From GCA-002708315 sp964460905 (lineage in GTDB: Bacteria; Bacteroidota; Bacteroidia; Bacteroidales; F082), in contig CAYWRM010000020.1 of the NCBI GenBank assembly GCA_964460905.1, positions 1 to 64,000 on the forward strand: a DNA stretch of 64,000 nucleotides. The letters are read 5' to 3'. The notes under the pieces were generated by a model, which was given only the letters and a program-made list of their open reading frames with translations, was not told the DNA's origin and searched no databases. Position 1 is the first letter of the stretch. Every line of letters begins with the position of its first letter. Both the position numbers and the translations under genes were made by a program. This document shows, piece by piece, positions 1 to 8,707 of the stretch.

Positions 1-69
1 TATCAGAAGATAATAAACATCGTAAGGGTAGTTACCTACCGACGCATTAATATTACAGGAGGCTGTACA

Positions 70-181
70 AAAAGTTAGCTTTTTGTCATTCTGAACGATA
101 GTAAAGAATCTCTAAAGGACGATTAAACAACTTATTAGATTCTTCGTTATCACTCAGAATGATAAACGTTTTTAACTTTTT
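70..181. repeat. MITE-like imperfect inverted repeat
   Basis: Two 26-nt arms (86-111 and 137-162) are imperfect reverse complements, with TCATTCTGA and AGAATCT at the matching ends. Weaker pairing extends outward to AAAAAGTTAGC near 70 and TTAACTTTTT near 181. There is no ORF inside. It looks like a non-autonomous hairpin repeat of a kind commonly dispersed between Bacteroidota genes. The rest of positions 1-306 shows no gene. Confidence 0.55.
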
Positions 182-306
182 GGATAGCTTCTTTTTTTTG
201 CTTTAATCATTATCTGCAATAAGATTATCTACATAGTTAGGTATAGTGCTAAAAAATTGCATTACTTTGTAATTTATAACAATTCTAAATTAAATAACAG
301 CTAATC

Positions 307-804
307 ATGAAGAAATCATTATTAATTTTATCACTAACTACTTTCTCAATATTATTAACTAATACTGCATCAGCACATTGTGAAGTACCATGTGGTATTT
401 ATAACGATGAACTACGTATAGAACTAATTAAAGAGCACATCCAAACCATTGAAAAAGCAATGAATCAGATTAATGAAATACAAAGTAGTGACTCAATTAA
501 TTATAATCAACTTGTGCGATGGATTAATACCAAAGAAAAACATGCAGAATTAATTCAGGAAATTGCCGATCAATATTTTCTTACACAAAGGGTTAAGTTT
601 GCCGAGCCTTCTGACAAAGAAAAATATGCTGGTTATATAAACCAATTAACTTATCTTCACCAACTAATTGTTTATTCAATGAAGGCTAAACAATCAACTG
701 ACTTAGTACAAATTAATAACCTTAGTAACGCAATAGAAAAGTTTGAAATAGCATATTTCGGTAAAGATGCCCACCGTCATGACCACAATGGTGAACATAA
801 ATAA
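307..804 (+). CDS. sodN: Nickel superoxide dismutase precursor
   Basis: This should dismutate superoxide using a nickel ion held by the N-terminal hook of the mature protein. The motif HCEVPCGIY at residues 24-32 matches the family hook HCxxPCGxY, in which His1, Cys2 and Cys6 bind nickel. Residues 1-23 form a Sec-type signal peptide ending ASA, so cleavage would expose His24 as residue 1. The mature part (142 residues) is mostly helical with a conserved YF...EKY segment, and ends in a His-rich tail (HRHDHNGEH). Many family members are instead matured by a dedicated peptidase (SodX); no sodX is adjacent. The stop overlaps the start of folC by one base (TAATG), so the two are probably co-translated. 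Export to the periplasm or surface is inferred from the signal peptide. Confidence 0.85.
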   Translation: MKKSLLILSLTTFSILLTNTASAHCEVPCGIYNDELRIELIKEHIQTIEKAMNQINEIQSSDSINYNQLVRWINTKEKHAELIQEIADQYFLTQRVKFAEPSDKEKYAGYINQLTYLHQLIVYSMKAKQSTDLVQINNLSNAIEKFEIAYFGKDAHRHDHNGEHK

Positions 805-2096
805 TGAATTATAAAGAAACAATATCATGGTTGTTTAACCAGCTACCCATGTACCAACGTGTGGGCAAAGCGGCATATAAGGCCGATTTGAATAATACTA
901 AAGCTATTCTTAAGGCATTAGGAAACCCTGAGAAAAAAATTAAAGCAATTCATATTGCAGGTACAAACGGGAAAGGTAGTGTTTCACATATTATTGCTTC
1001 CATACTACAAGATGCAGGCTATAAAACAGGGCTTTACACTTCACCTCACCTTAAGGATTTTAGGGAACGAATTAAAATAAACGGACAACTAATTCCTGAA
1101 GAAAAGGTTATTGACTTTGTAAGAGCCAACAAGGAGATTTTTAAAAATATTAAATCTTCATTCTTTGAAATGACTGTTGGAATGGCCTTTGATTATTTTG
1201 CAAAAGAGAATATTGATTTCGCAGTAATAGAAACCGGTTTGGGAGGAAGGCTTGATTCGACAAACTTATGCAAACCTGTAATATCAATAATTACAAATAT
1301 AGGTATTGATCATACAGCATTCTTAGGTAATACTCTCAAAAAAATAGCCAAAGAAAAAGCAGGCATCATAAAATCAGGTATTCCTGTAGTTATAGGAAAG
1401 CATCAAGAGGAAATTGATGATATTTTTGAAGCATCATGTTCCAAATTAAAATCTCCTTTATTTTTTGCTGAAGATGATATGGAAGTCAAGCTATTACAAT
1501 CGGATGAAAAAGACATACAAACAATGGATGTATGGTATAAAAACCAAAATACAATACAACACCTAAAATCACCTTTGTTAGGGAATTATCAAAAAGAGAA
1601 TATTTGTACTGCATTAAGATCGATTGAGCTATTAAAAGAAAACAATATTATAAGTGTTTCTAACACCGAAATATGCGATGGCGTAGAAAATATAATTAGC
1701 AGAACAGGATTTTACGGACGCTGGCAAAGTTTAAGCACTAATCCGTTAACAATATGTGATACAGGACATAACATTGATGGAATATTGGCTATAGTACTTC
1801 AATTAGCTGAACAAAAGTTCGAGCAACTACATTTTGTTTTGGGAATGGTAAGCGACAAAGATATATCTGAAATACTAAATATCCTGCCTAATCATGCTAC
1901 ATATTATTTCTGTAAACCTGATATACCACGAGGACTGGATGCTGAGAAATTAGCTCAACAAGGATTAGAACATGGATTAATTGGTAAAACATATGACTCA
2001 GTAATGCAAGCATATAATTCGGCCAAAAATAATGCAGGCATGGATGAAATGATTTTTATAGGAGGGAGTACATTTGTTGTAGCTGAGGTAATTTAA
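804..2096 (+). CDS. folC: Bifunctional dihydrofolate/folylpolyglutamate synthase
   Basis: It adds glutamate to dihydropteroate or tetrahydrofolate in cytoplasmic folate synthesis. The ATP-binding loop GTNGKGS lies at residues 53-59, followed by the family signature around TSPHLKDFRERI. The Mur-ligase central domain contains ETGLGGRLDSTN and ITNIGIDHTAFLG, and a C-terminal ligase domain contains CDTGHNIDG. At 430 residues it has full length for the family. The ATG overlaps the sodN stop by one base, an unusual pairing of an exported antioxidant enzyme with a cofactor gene. No internal promoter was identified. Confidence 0.95.
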   Translation: MNYKETISWLFNQLPMYQRVGKAAYKADLNNTKAILKALGNPEKKIKAIHIAGTNGKGSVSHIIASILQDAGYKTGLYTSPHLKDFRERIKINGQLIPEEKVIDFVRANKEIFKNIKSSFFEMTVGMAFDYFAKENIDFAVIETGLGGRLDSTNLCKPVISIITNIGIDHTAFLGNTLKKIAKEKAGIIKSGIPVVIGKHQEEIDDIFEASCSKLKSPLFFAEDDMEVKLLQSDEKDIQTMDVWYKNQNTIQHLKSPLLGNYQKENICTALRSIELLKENNIISVSNTEICDGVENIISRTGFYGRWQSLSTNPLTICDTGHNIDGILAIVLQLAEQKFEQLHFVLGMVSDKDISEILNILPNHATYYFCKPDIPRGLDAEKLAQQGLEHGLIGKTYDSVMQAYNSAKNNAGMDEMIFIGGSTFVVAEVI

Positions 2097-2189
2097 ATCA
2101 ATTAATGATTTTCTATTGATTATTTTAAACTTAACCAGACATATTTCCGGATCAACTATTAAAGATTTTACTTTTAGGATAGATTAAAA

Positions 2190-2918
2190 ATGGACATTCT
2201 CAATATTATTCAACTGGCTTTACTGGCAATCTTGTTAGGGTATTTTATTTATTATATTTTCACAATATTGTTTGGAAGATCATATGAACCATTGGTATGG
2301 AAAGTTGCATTAAAGAAAGGTATGATTACAAAAGAGTTAAAAAAGGCTGAAAAAAAATATAAAGATAAGGATCGCTTTTTTAACTTTTGGTTTCAGGTTA
2401 ATAGATTAAAAAAGGAAAATGTACAAGGTTCATTTGCTGAACTTGGCGTTTACAAAGGCGATTCGGCTAGTATTATTCATGAAATGGATCCATCAAGAAA
2501 GTTTCATTTATTTGATACTTTTGAAGGCTTCAAACAGAAAGACCTTGACAATGAAACTGGAAAAGCTGCTACATACACTCAACGCAACTTTGCTGATACT
2601 TCGATAGAAAGGGTAAAACAGAAACTAAAGTCAGATGAGTTTATCTTTCACAAAGGATATTTTCCAGAAACAACACATGATATAGTAAATGAGACCTTTG
2701 CTCTTGTAAATATGGATGCTGATTTGTATAATCCAACAAAAGCCGGACTAGAATTCTTCTACCCTCGCCTATCACCCGGAGGTGTAATTATAGTGCATGA
2801 TTATAATCCCGACTGGCCTGGCATTATGAAGGCTGTAGATGATTTTGCACTTTCCATTTCCGCACCCATTGTGCCTTTAACAGATTCAGACAGTAGCGTA
2901 ATGATTTTTCGTATTTGA
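2190..2918 (+). CDS. TylF/MycF-type class I methyltransferase, membrane anchored
   Basis: This is a probable SAM-dependent O-methyltransferase of the macrocin O-methyltransferase (TylF) family. Residues 6-28 form one N-terminal membrane helix, unlike the soluble antibiotic enzymes. The SAM motif FAELGVYKGDSA lies at 82-93, the acidic post-motif HLFDTFEGF follows, and the metal-binding region NMDADLYNPT and IVHDY lie near the C-terminus. In Bacteroidota, proteins of this kind often modify glycans, but no sugar genes are adjacent, so the substrate is unknown. It ends six bases before the stop of the convergent nuclease-like gene. Confidence 0.75.
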   Translation: MDILNIIQLALLAILLGYFIYYIFTILFGRSYEPLVWKVALKKGMITKELKKAEKKYKDKDRFFNFWFQVNRLKKENVQGSFAELGVYKGDSASIIHEMDPSRKFHLFDTFEGFKQKDLDNETGKAATYTQRNFADTSIERVKQKLKSDEFIFHKGYFPETTHDIVNETFALVNMDADLYNPTKAGLEFFYPRLSPGGVIIVHDYNPDWPGIMKAVDDFALSISAPIVPLTDSDSSVMIFRI

Positions 2919-2923
2919 TAAAA

Positions 2924-4081
2924 TTAATTCAATACAATCATTTTTCTCGTAGCCAGTACTTTTTCATTCACGATAAGTTTAACAAAGTAAAAGCCAGCAG
3001 GTAAATTATTTACATTAAACACAATCGACGATTGATTATTCCTTATATTATATTGCTTAATAATCTGCTCCTTAATATTATATATTTCGATCACCGTATT
3101 ATTTCTGGCAGGATTAAAGGAAATAGTAGTATTTGTTAGAACAGGATTAGGAAAATTACTCAGATTCATTGATTCTGATAAATCATCAAATCCAAGGTTT
3201 GAAATGGTGGGTTTAATCTTCAAGCCAACAGGTCGGTGATCAGACACATTATTATCATAATCATAGAAACCTTCCTCAAAATATTCATCAACTTTAATAG
3301 TTCGAATATCCGATTCTTCATCTTCAAATTCATCAAATAATTCATTAGTTATTAGGATGTGATCAATGTGAGATGGCCATGAAGGATAAGACCAGTTTGA
3401 GCTACTCTCTTTTGCAATATTTATGTCAGCAAACAAGTAATTATCATCATCATCAATAAAATCCTGAAACACATTGTTTGCAGGACTATCTGTTAATATA
3501 TCGTTAAGATCGCCCAATAATATTACATTATCATTATCATGATTTTCAACTATATACTGATCCAAAAGATTACAAGCATCAAATCTCCGTTTTTCCTCAT
3601 CCCATGGGTCATCTAGGTCGAGGTATTGATCACCACAGCACTTAAGATGATTATTTATGATTACATAATGTTCATTCATAAAATTCATCTCCATCACCAA
3701 AGGTGATCTGGGAAATTCACGACTTCGGCTTGTATAAATCTCAAAAACATCTACTTCATCAAGTACATCTGTTTTATAAATGTAGGCTAATGCAGCATAT
3801 TGATTATACGCATAAACACCATCCCAGCCGTCTAAGCTTTCCACTAACTGATCAAGAAAAACATTGTCAGTAACTTCTTGAATTGCTAACACATCAACAT
3901 CAAGAGCTTGAATAATTTGACTTACAAGATCAATTGTAATTTGTCCGTTTTTCGGGAAATGCTCAATATTCCAACTTACTACATCTAAGGTAGAATCAGT
4001 TCCAAAAGTTAGTTCCTCAAATTGTGCTATCACATTAAAATATCCCAACAAAATAGCAACTGATAAAAATATTCGTTTCAT
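2924..4081 (-). CDS. Secreted endonuclease/exonuclease/phosphatase protein with T9SS sorting domain
   Basis: Residues 1-19 form a signal peptide (MKRIFLSVAILLGYFNVIA). Residues about 30-295 are a DNase I-like (EEP) domain with its usual ordered motifs: VVSWNIEHFP, AIQEVTD, INNHLKC, LLGDLND and SDHRPVG. The last 75-80 residues (FPNPV, then IEIYN, LPAGFYFVKL, and a terminal KMIVLN) are a type A T9SS sorting domain, so the protein should be released or anchored outside the cell. It could be a nuclease for extracellular DNA or a phosphodiesterase/phosphatase; EEP folds cover both. It is transcribed leftward and convergent with the methyltransferase. Confidence 0.85.
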   Translation of the reverse strand: MKRIFLSVAILLGYFNVIAQFEELTFGTDSTLDVVSWNIEHFPKNGQITIDLVSQIIQALDVDVLAIQEVTDNVFLDQLVESLDGWDGVYAYNQYAALAYIYKTDVLDEVDVFEIYTSRSREFPRSPLVMEMNFMNEHYVIINNHLKCCGDQYLDLDDPWDEEKRRFDACNLLDQYIVENHDNDNVILLGDLNDILTDSPANNVFQDFIDDDDNYLFADINIAKESSSNWSYPSWPSHIDHILITNELFDEFEDEESDIRTIKVDEYFEEGFYDYDNNVSDHRPVGLKIKPTISNLGFDDLSESMNLSNFPNPVLTNTTISFNPARNNTVIEIYNIKEQIIKQYNIRNNQSSIVFNVNNLPAGFYFVKLIVNEKVLATRKMIVLN

Positions 4082-4188
4082 ATATTCAATTAAATAAACA
4101 ATCTATAATATAACTAATAATCAATTAATTAAGAAAAGACAAATATAATTCTGATATTAGAAATAAGCTGCAAAAATAGTTAATAAAG

Positions 4189-4731
4189 CTAAAAACTATC
4201 AAACAAACTCAATTGACTTGTTTTTAGAGCATTTTCAAGCAATAGTAATTTCTTTTTTGTCTGAAGTCCACCTGCATATCCAACCATGGAACCATCGGCA
4301 CCAATAATTCGATGACAAGGTACAATAATTGAGATAGCATTTGCCCCATTTGCTGATGCAACTGCTCTAATTGCTTTTTCGTTTTTTAACTTTTTCGAAA
4401 GACCCAGATATGTTTCCGTTTTTCCATAGGGTATTTGTTGCAAAGCACTCCAAACATCTTTTTGAAAATCAGTTCCAACTAATAGTAAAGGTATATCAAA
4501 CTCTACTCTTTCACCCTTAAAATACTCACTAATTTGAGTTTTAGTTTCTTCAATTACAGATGAACCTCCTTCAACCATATCAGCTTTCAATAAGGTTTTT
4601 AACCTGTGGTCAATTGCTGATCTCATCTTTCTGTATCGCCAATCGCAAATACATAACTTATCATTAAATGAGCCTATTATTAGTTCTCCATAAGGAGTTT
4701 TAGCATATTCTACTTTTATTTCATTTGGCAT
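4189..4731 (-). CDS. ogt: Methylated-DNA--[protein]-cysteine S-methyltransferase
   Basis: It repairs O6-alkylguanine by transferring the alkyl group to an active-site cysteine, a suicide reaction. The signature IVPCHRIIG gives Cys139 in PCHR (138-141). The helix-turn-helix with the arginine finger lies just before (RAVASANGAN), and VGYAGGLQTKKKLLLLE follows. The N-terminal 85 residues are the usual divergent ribonuclease H-like domain. At 180 residues it is a normal stand-alone Ogt/MGMT without an Ada domain. It lies 14 bases after the preceding leftward gene and may share its transcript. Confidence 0.93.
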   Translation of the reverse strand: MPNEIKVEYAKTPYGELIIGSFNDKLCICDWRYRKMRSAIDHRLKTLLKADMVEGGSSVIEETKTQISEYFKGERVEFDIPLLLVGTDFQKDVWSALQQIPYGKTETYLGLSKKLKNEKAIRAVASANGANAISIIVPCHRIIGADGSMVGYAGGLQTKKKLLLLENALKTSQLSLFDSF

Positions 4732-4745
4732 AATTAAAATATCTA

Positions 4746-6575
4746 TTACTTACTAAAATTTCCTTTATCCACCTCTTTAATAAACTGTAATATCCCTTTA
4801 AAATAAGTTTCCTGATCATCGTACATTGTTAAATGGCTCCCTTTGGGACAATGTAGATAACTACCAAATTGAACTTCCGAAGCCATCCATTCCATGTGTT
4901 TAGGATCCATCGTATCAAAAGCAGCTCCAATAGTTAGTGTAGGTACTTTTATTTTACATAGATCAGATTTCCGATCCCAATATTTTAGTTTAGCATTGCC
5001 TGCAACACCAAATTCGCTAGGGCCTTGCATTGTAACATAAATCTGATTATTTGTTTTACTGAAAGAACGTATTACAGGCTCAGGCCAGTTTTCAAGTGGC
5101 ATATGGAGAACATGTTGCGGATAATAGTGTAATTCTATTAATTCAAGATAACGGGGATTAGTATAATCTTCATTGGCTTCTAAGTCCTTTATTTCTTTTA
5201 GTACGTCCGGATCAAGTTGAGGACCCAATACTTCATCAGCATATTTTGCATAATCAGGGATGGAAGCCATCATATTAGAAATAATTAGGCCTTTGAGATT
5301 TGATTGATATTTAAGAGCATACTCAATTGCCAAAATGCCTCCCCACGACTGGCCATATAGAAAGAAATTGCTACTATCAAGCCCTAAGGCAATACGTACT
5401 TCTTCTACTTCTTCAACAAAACGGTCAATATTCCACAGGCTTGTATCTGTTGGATGGTCACTATAATTGGAACCTAACTGATCATAATAATAGTATTCTA
5501 TCCCCTCTTTTGGGAAAAATGAATCGAAGCTCTCCAGGTACATATGATTAACCCCCGGACCACCATGAAGCAATAACACCTTAACTTTCGGATTATTTCC
5601 AATCCTCTTTGTCCAAACATTAAACTCTCCGGATGGTGTAGATATTGGTATCATTTTAACACCACCGGTTAATCTGTCATCCTTCCCTAAAAAATCGTAA
5701 TATTCATTATTAATGGCATTATTAGTTGAGCAATTATCTTCAACTCTTACAAAAATCGGTAAATGATCCGAAATTAGTTTGTTATCGTCCAATCTATCAT
5801 CTATATGTATATAAGACAACACTTTTAATTTTGTTACAAATACATAATCTATTTTTGTTTCAACAACTTCATTTGAAAGAAATCCGTTGAATGTTCCAGT
5901 AGGTCCATAAAATGGTTTTTCGGTTACTTGAGAAGCATCAACAAGTTGCTTCTTAATAATTTGAATCGGTTTGCTATCAGGTGTTGAGTTTAGATCACCC
6001 ATTAGTATAACTGGTAGGTTTCCATTATCTACCTCATCAATCTTAGCTAAAATATGTTCAGCCGATTTTTCTCTTGCGATAGTTCCAACATGATCGAAAT
6101 GTGTGTTAAAAACCCATATTCTGTTTTTGGTTGATATTTCTTCGAAAAGGCCATATGTACATATTCTTTCCAATGCTGCATCCCATCCTACAGTAGCAGT
6201 ATCAGTAGTTTGAGAAAGCCAGAATGTTGTATTTTCAATAACCGTAAATTTTGTTGAATCGTAATATATTGCATTAAATTCTCCCTTTTCTTTGCCATCT
6301 TTTCTACCGATTCCAACGAAAGAATAATCTTGAAGATTATCGTCGATGTATTCTATCTGATGAAATAACCCTTCCTGAATACCGAAGATATCAGGATGAT
6401 AGTAATTTAGAAGCTGAGCAATTTTTTCTTTCCTGTTAGCCCACGTATTATTAGTATCATAAACATTATCATACCTTATATTATAGGACATGATGCTATA
6501 CTCTTGCCCCATTACTTCTCCACTCAAAAAAAACAGCAATAGTATAATTGATTTGTAGGTTGATATGATTCTCAT
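4746..6575 (-). CDS. Fusion of EEP (DNase I-like) domain and S33 proline iminopeptidase
   Basis: Two enzymes are joined in one exported 609-residue protein. The start at 6575 (MRIISTYKS...) gives a clean signal peptide ending VMGQ; an upstream ATG at 6617 would add 14 residues before it. Residues about 25-280 are an EEP domain (SIMSYNIRYDN, GIQEG, FNTHFDHVG, LMGDLNSTPDS, SDHLPIF). Residues about 293-609 are an alpha/beta hydrolase of the proline iminopeptidase family, with the oxyanion motif HGGPG at 337-341, nucleophile elbow GQSWGG at 408-413 (Ser411) and late histidine in KGSHL. The hydrolase half starts with YYDFLGKDDRLTGGVKMIP, which is how stand-alone Bacteroidota iminopeptidases begin after their signal peptides. 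The join is therefore a true gene fusion rather than a new linker. The reading frame is unbroken. Confidence 0.85.
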   Translation of the reverse strand: MRIISTYKSIILLLFFLSGEVMGQEYSIMSYNIRYDNVYDTNNTWANRKEKIAQLLNYYHPDIFGIQEGLFHQIEYIDDNLQDYSFVGIGRKDGKEKGEFNAIYYDSTKFTVIENTTFWLSQTTDTATVGWDAALERICTYGLFEEISTKNRIWVFNTHFDHVGTIAREKSAEHILAKIDEVDNGNLPVILMGDLNSTPDSKPIQIIKKQLVDASQVTEKPFYGPTGTFNGFLSNEVVETKIDYVFVTKLKVLSYIHIDDRLDDNKLISDHLPIFVRVEDNCSTNNAINNEYYDFLGKDDRLTGGVKMIPISTPSGEFNVWTKRIGNNPKVKVLLLHGGPGVNHMYLESFDSFFPKEGIEYYYYDQLGSNYSDHPTDTSLWNIDRFVEEVEEVRIALGLDSSNFFLYGQSWGGILAIEYALKYQSNLKGLIISNMMASIPDYAKYADEVLGPQLDPDVLKEIKDLEANEDYTNPRYLELIELHYYPQHVLHMPLENWPEPVIRSFSKTNNQIYVTMQGPSEFGVAGNAKLKYWDRKSDLCKIKVPTLTIGAAFDTMDPKHMEWMASEVQFGSYLHCPKGSHLTMYDDQETYFKGILQFIKEVDKGNFSK

Positions 6576-6735
6576 ATTTTCAAAATAGGTCATTATAGGG
6601 CTGTAAAAATACACCATCTAGATTAAAAAAGTAATTATTACATCACGAAAGTGACACAATTATAAAAAAATCGCCATTCACCGAACTACCTACTCCACTC
6701 ACCTAATAATCATTTACTAGCGCTTCTAAACACTC

Positions 6736-6743
6736 TATTTTTG
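6736..6743 (+). promoter_or_regulatory. Bacteroidota -7 box for the small repeat protein
   Basis: TATTTTTG matches TAnnTTTG and lies 32 bases before the ATG at 6776. No convincing -33 TTG is seen. Confidence 0.5.
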
Positions 6744-6775
6744 CCAATAAATAATAACTACTAAAACACAATAAA

Positions 6776-7183
6776 ATGAAAACTCTACTAAAAACTACCG
6801 CACTTACAGCTACTCTAACACTGTTACTTTCAATATCCCTAAACGCATCAACATACAACTTCAATGATGAACTATATATTGACGACATTCCATTTAACAC
6901 AACCGAAATTTATAATGACATAATGGTTGAAAAAGAACTGGCAGAATTTAATTATGAAGAAGAAGGATATATAGATGATATACCTTTTGAAACAGAATGT
7001 GTAACTCTTGAATGTTTATATCATGAAGCTGTTTCGGTTGATTTTGAACATGAAGAAGAAGAGTATATTGATGACATCCCTTTCGACACAAAATGTGTAT
7101 CAGCTCATTGTTTATATGCAAAAGCTATGAAAGTTGAATTTAACTTTGAAGAAGAAGAATATATTAATGATATAGACTTGTAG
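6776..7183 (+). CDS. Small secreted acidic protein with YIDDIPF repeats
   Basis: Function unknown. Residues 1-25 are a signal peptide. The mature 110 residues contain four copies of a short acidic repeat: YIDDIPFNT, EEGYIDDIPFETECV, EEEYIDDIPFDTKCV and a terminal EEEYINDIDL. The two central repeats are each followed by a second cysteine (TLECLYHEA, SAHCLYAKA), which could give one disulfide per repeat. The acidic DD/EEE runs could bind metal ions, but this is only a guess. Similar small repeat proteins occur in Bacteroidota as uncharacterised families. It has its own promoter box and is convergent with idi. Confidence 0.7.
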   Translation: MKTLLKTTALTATLTLLLSISLNASTYNFNDELYIDDIPFNTTEIYNDIMVEKELAEFNYEEEGYIDDIPFETECVTLECLYHEAVSVDFEHEEEEYIDDIPFDTKCVSAHCLYAKAMKVEFNFEEEEYINDIDL

Positions 7184-7207
7184 GGTATAAGTCTTGTTTT
7201 CATTCAC

Positions 7208-7239
7208 GAAGTCAGGTGATTTAATTATTATCTGGCTTC
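7208..7239. terminator. Possible bidirectional terminator between convergent genes
   Basis: GAAGTCAG (7208-7215) and CTGGCTTC (7232-7239) pair at seven of eight positions between the small repeat protein gene and idi. The T-runs are short, so this is weak. Confidence 0.3.
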
Positions 7240-7262
7240 ATCTATTTATGTTTTATTAACCT

Positions 7263-7790
7263 CTACACTTTCCTTTTCCCAAAATACTCCAGAACCTCTG
7301 ACAATGCAATTTTAAACCACACTGTATAATTATCTGGGCTTTCTTTCACGTCATTTTCCAAAATCTCTAAATCAACATACTTCCAATCACAAACCTCATC
7401 AGCATTAGGTATGGGCTCTTCATCAGAAACACCAATAAAAACATGATCAAATTCATGCTCAACTAATCCTTTACCAACATCGGCTTTATAAATAAACGAA
7501 AATACCTCTTTAAATTCGCAATCCATACCCATTTCCTCAATAATTCTTCTATGTGCAGCATCAACTGTTTTTTCACCCTGGCGGGGATGGCTACATACAG
7601 TATTTGTCCATAATAATGGAGAGTGATATTTATGAGTAGCTCTTTGTTGCAATAAAAGTTGTCCTTGTGTGTTGAATATAAAAACGGAAAAAGCCCGATG
7701 CAAGACTGCTTTTTCATGTGCCTCCATTTTCTCCATTGTACCCAGAGCTTTATCTTCTTTATTTACTAATATTACATATTCAACTGACAT
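7263..7790 (-). CDS. idi: Isopentenyl-diphosphate delta-isomerase, type 1
   Basis: It interconverts isopentenyl and dimethylallyl diphosphate in isoprenoid synthesis. The Nudix-like fold is marked by FSVFIFN, LLLQQRA, the cysteine motif NTVCSHPRQGE, the helix RRIIEEMG and the late acidic pair EHEFDHVF. These carry the catalytic Cys and Glu and the metal ligands of type 1 enzymes. At 175 residues it is close to the E. coli enzyme in length. No other isoprenoid gene is nearby. Confidence 0.93.
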   Translation of the reverse strand: MSVEYVILVNKEDKALGTMEKMEAHEKAVLHRAFSVFIFNTQGQLLLQQRATHKYHSPLLWTNTVCSHPRQGEKTVDAAHRRIIEEMGMDCEFKEVFSFIYKADVGKGLVEHEFDHVFIGVSDEEPIPNADEVCDWKYVDLEILENDVKESPDNYTVWFKIALSEVLEYFGKRKV

Positions 7791-7876
7791 TTAAGTATTT
7801 TTTTGCAAACGTAATAAAATTAGAAATATGACAAATGTTTCATTTATTAAAGATGCTGAGATAATATATTAGAAAG

Positions 7877-8030
7877 GCTGTCATTTCGAGGAAAACGACT
7901 GCAGGGAGTGACGAGAAATCCTCTAAGCATTCGGCTGTCATGTAAAAGGAGGTACGACCGAGACATCCCCTAAGAATGTGGTGTTTGCCGTAGATATTTC
8001 TCTCTGCCTAAGGCGGATCGAAATGCCAGC
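7877..8030. repeat. MITE-like inverted repeat upstream of the TetR gene
   Basis: GCTGTCATTTCGA (7877-7889) and TCGAAATGCCAGC (8018-8030) are inverted with one mismatch. The inner part also pairs loosely (GAGAAATCC against ATATTTCTC). No ORF is inside. It fills most of the 333-bp gap between idi and the TetR gene. Confidence 0.55.
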
Positions 8031-8066
8031 ATAATCCATTTTTTTCAAATAAAATTCAAAAAACAC

Positions 8067-8112
8067 TTGACAAATATATTTTATGCATTATCTTTGACCG
8101 ACCGTTCAGTCA
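8067..8112 (+). promoter_or_regulatory. Promoter and candidate TetR operator
   Basis: TTG at 8067-8069 and TATCTTTG at 8089-8096 are 19 bases apart, a good match to the Bacteroidota -33/-7 promoter. An 18-bp imperfect palindrome, TGACCGACCGTTCAGTCA (8095-8112, 14 of 18 symmetric), overlaps the -7 box and the expected transcription start. That is a typical position for autorepression by the TetR protein that starts at 8125. Confidence 0.6.
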
Positions 8113-8124
8113 TAAAATGTTATC

Positions 8125-8697
8125 ATGCCAAGGACAGAAGAACAATTTAAAGAAATCAGAGTAGCTAAAAGGAATCAAATAATGGATTCAGCTCTCAGTT
8201 TATTTGCGGAGAAAGGTTTTTCTGCTACTTCAATAAATATGATAGCAAAAAAGACTGGCATCTCTAAAGGTCTGGTATACAACTATTTTGAAAGCAAAGA
8301 AGAATTAATTAAAACAATATTAATTAATGGATTCAATGAGTTTCTAATTGTTTTTGATACAAATAAAGATGGTATTCTTACAAAAGAAGAATTTATTGAG
8401 TTTATTAAACAAACATTTGACATACTAAAAACAGATACAACATTCTGGAGACTCTATTTTGTAGTCATGTCACAACCAGATGTATTCGCACTAATTGAGA
8501 ATGAAGTAATGGAACTTATTGTACCACTTATTCTTATTCTTGAATCATACTACAAATCTAAAGGAGTTGAAAATCCTATGGCACATGCTCGTTTGATTGG
8601 TGCAATGCTAGATGGGATAAGCTTAAATTATATTATGGATCCCAAAAGTTTTCCCCTTGAAGAAATAAAAGAAATAATAATAAACAAAATTGTATAA
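8125..8697 (+). CDS. TetR/AcrR family regulator
   Basis: The N-terminal DNA-binding domain is clear: IMDSALSLFAEKGFSATSINMIAKKTGISKGLVYNYF (residues about 19-55, described here by its ends) has the usual helix-turn-helix with a KGLVYNYF recognition helix. The C-terminal ligand domain is divergent. An acidic loop DTNKDGILTKEEFIEF resembles an EF-hand calcium loop, which may be chance. The gene sits 10 bp before the LolA-like gene and heads the envelope transport cluster, so it probably controls it from the palindrome at 8095-8112. Confidence 0.85.
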   Translation: MPRTEEQFKEIRVAKRNQIMDSALSLFAEKGFSATSINMIAKKTGISKGLVYNYFESKEELIKTILINGFNEFLIVFDTNKDGILTKEEFIEFIKQTFDILKTDTTFWRLYFVVMSQPDVFALIENEVMELIVPLILILESYYKSKGVENPMAHARLIGAMLDGISLNYIMDPKSFPLEEIKEIIINKIV

Positions 8698-8707
8698 AAT
8701 ATTTATA

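Noticed and set aside
7463..7717. Second ORF within idi on the same strand
   Set aside because: A shifted-frame shadow with no protein-like pattern, fully inside the clear idi gene.
8395..8440. EF-hand calcium-binding loop in the TetR protein
   Set aside because: DTNKDGILTKEEF fits a loop pattern but lies in the ligand domain without a paired EF-hand; treated as a possible coincidence only.
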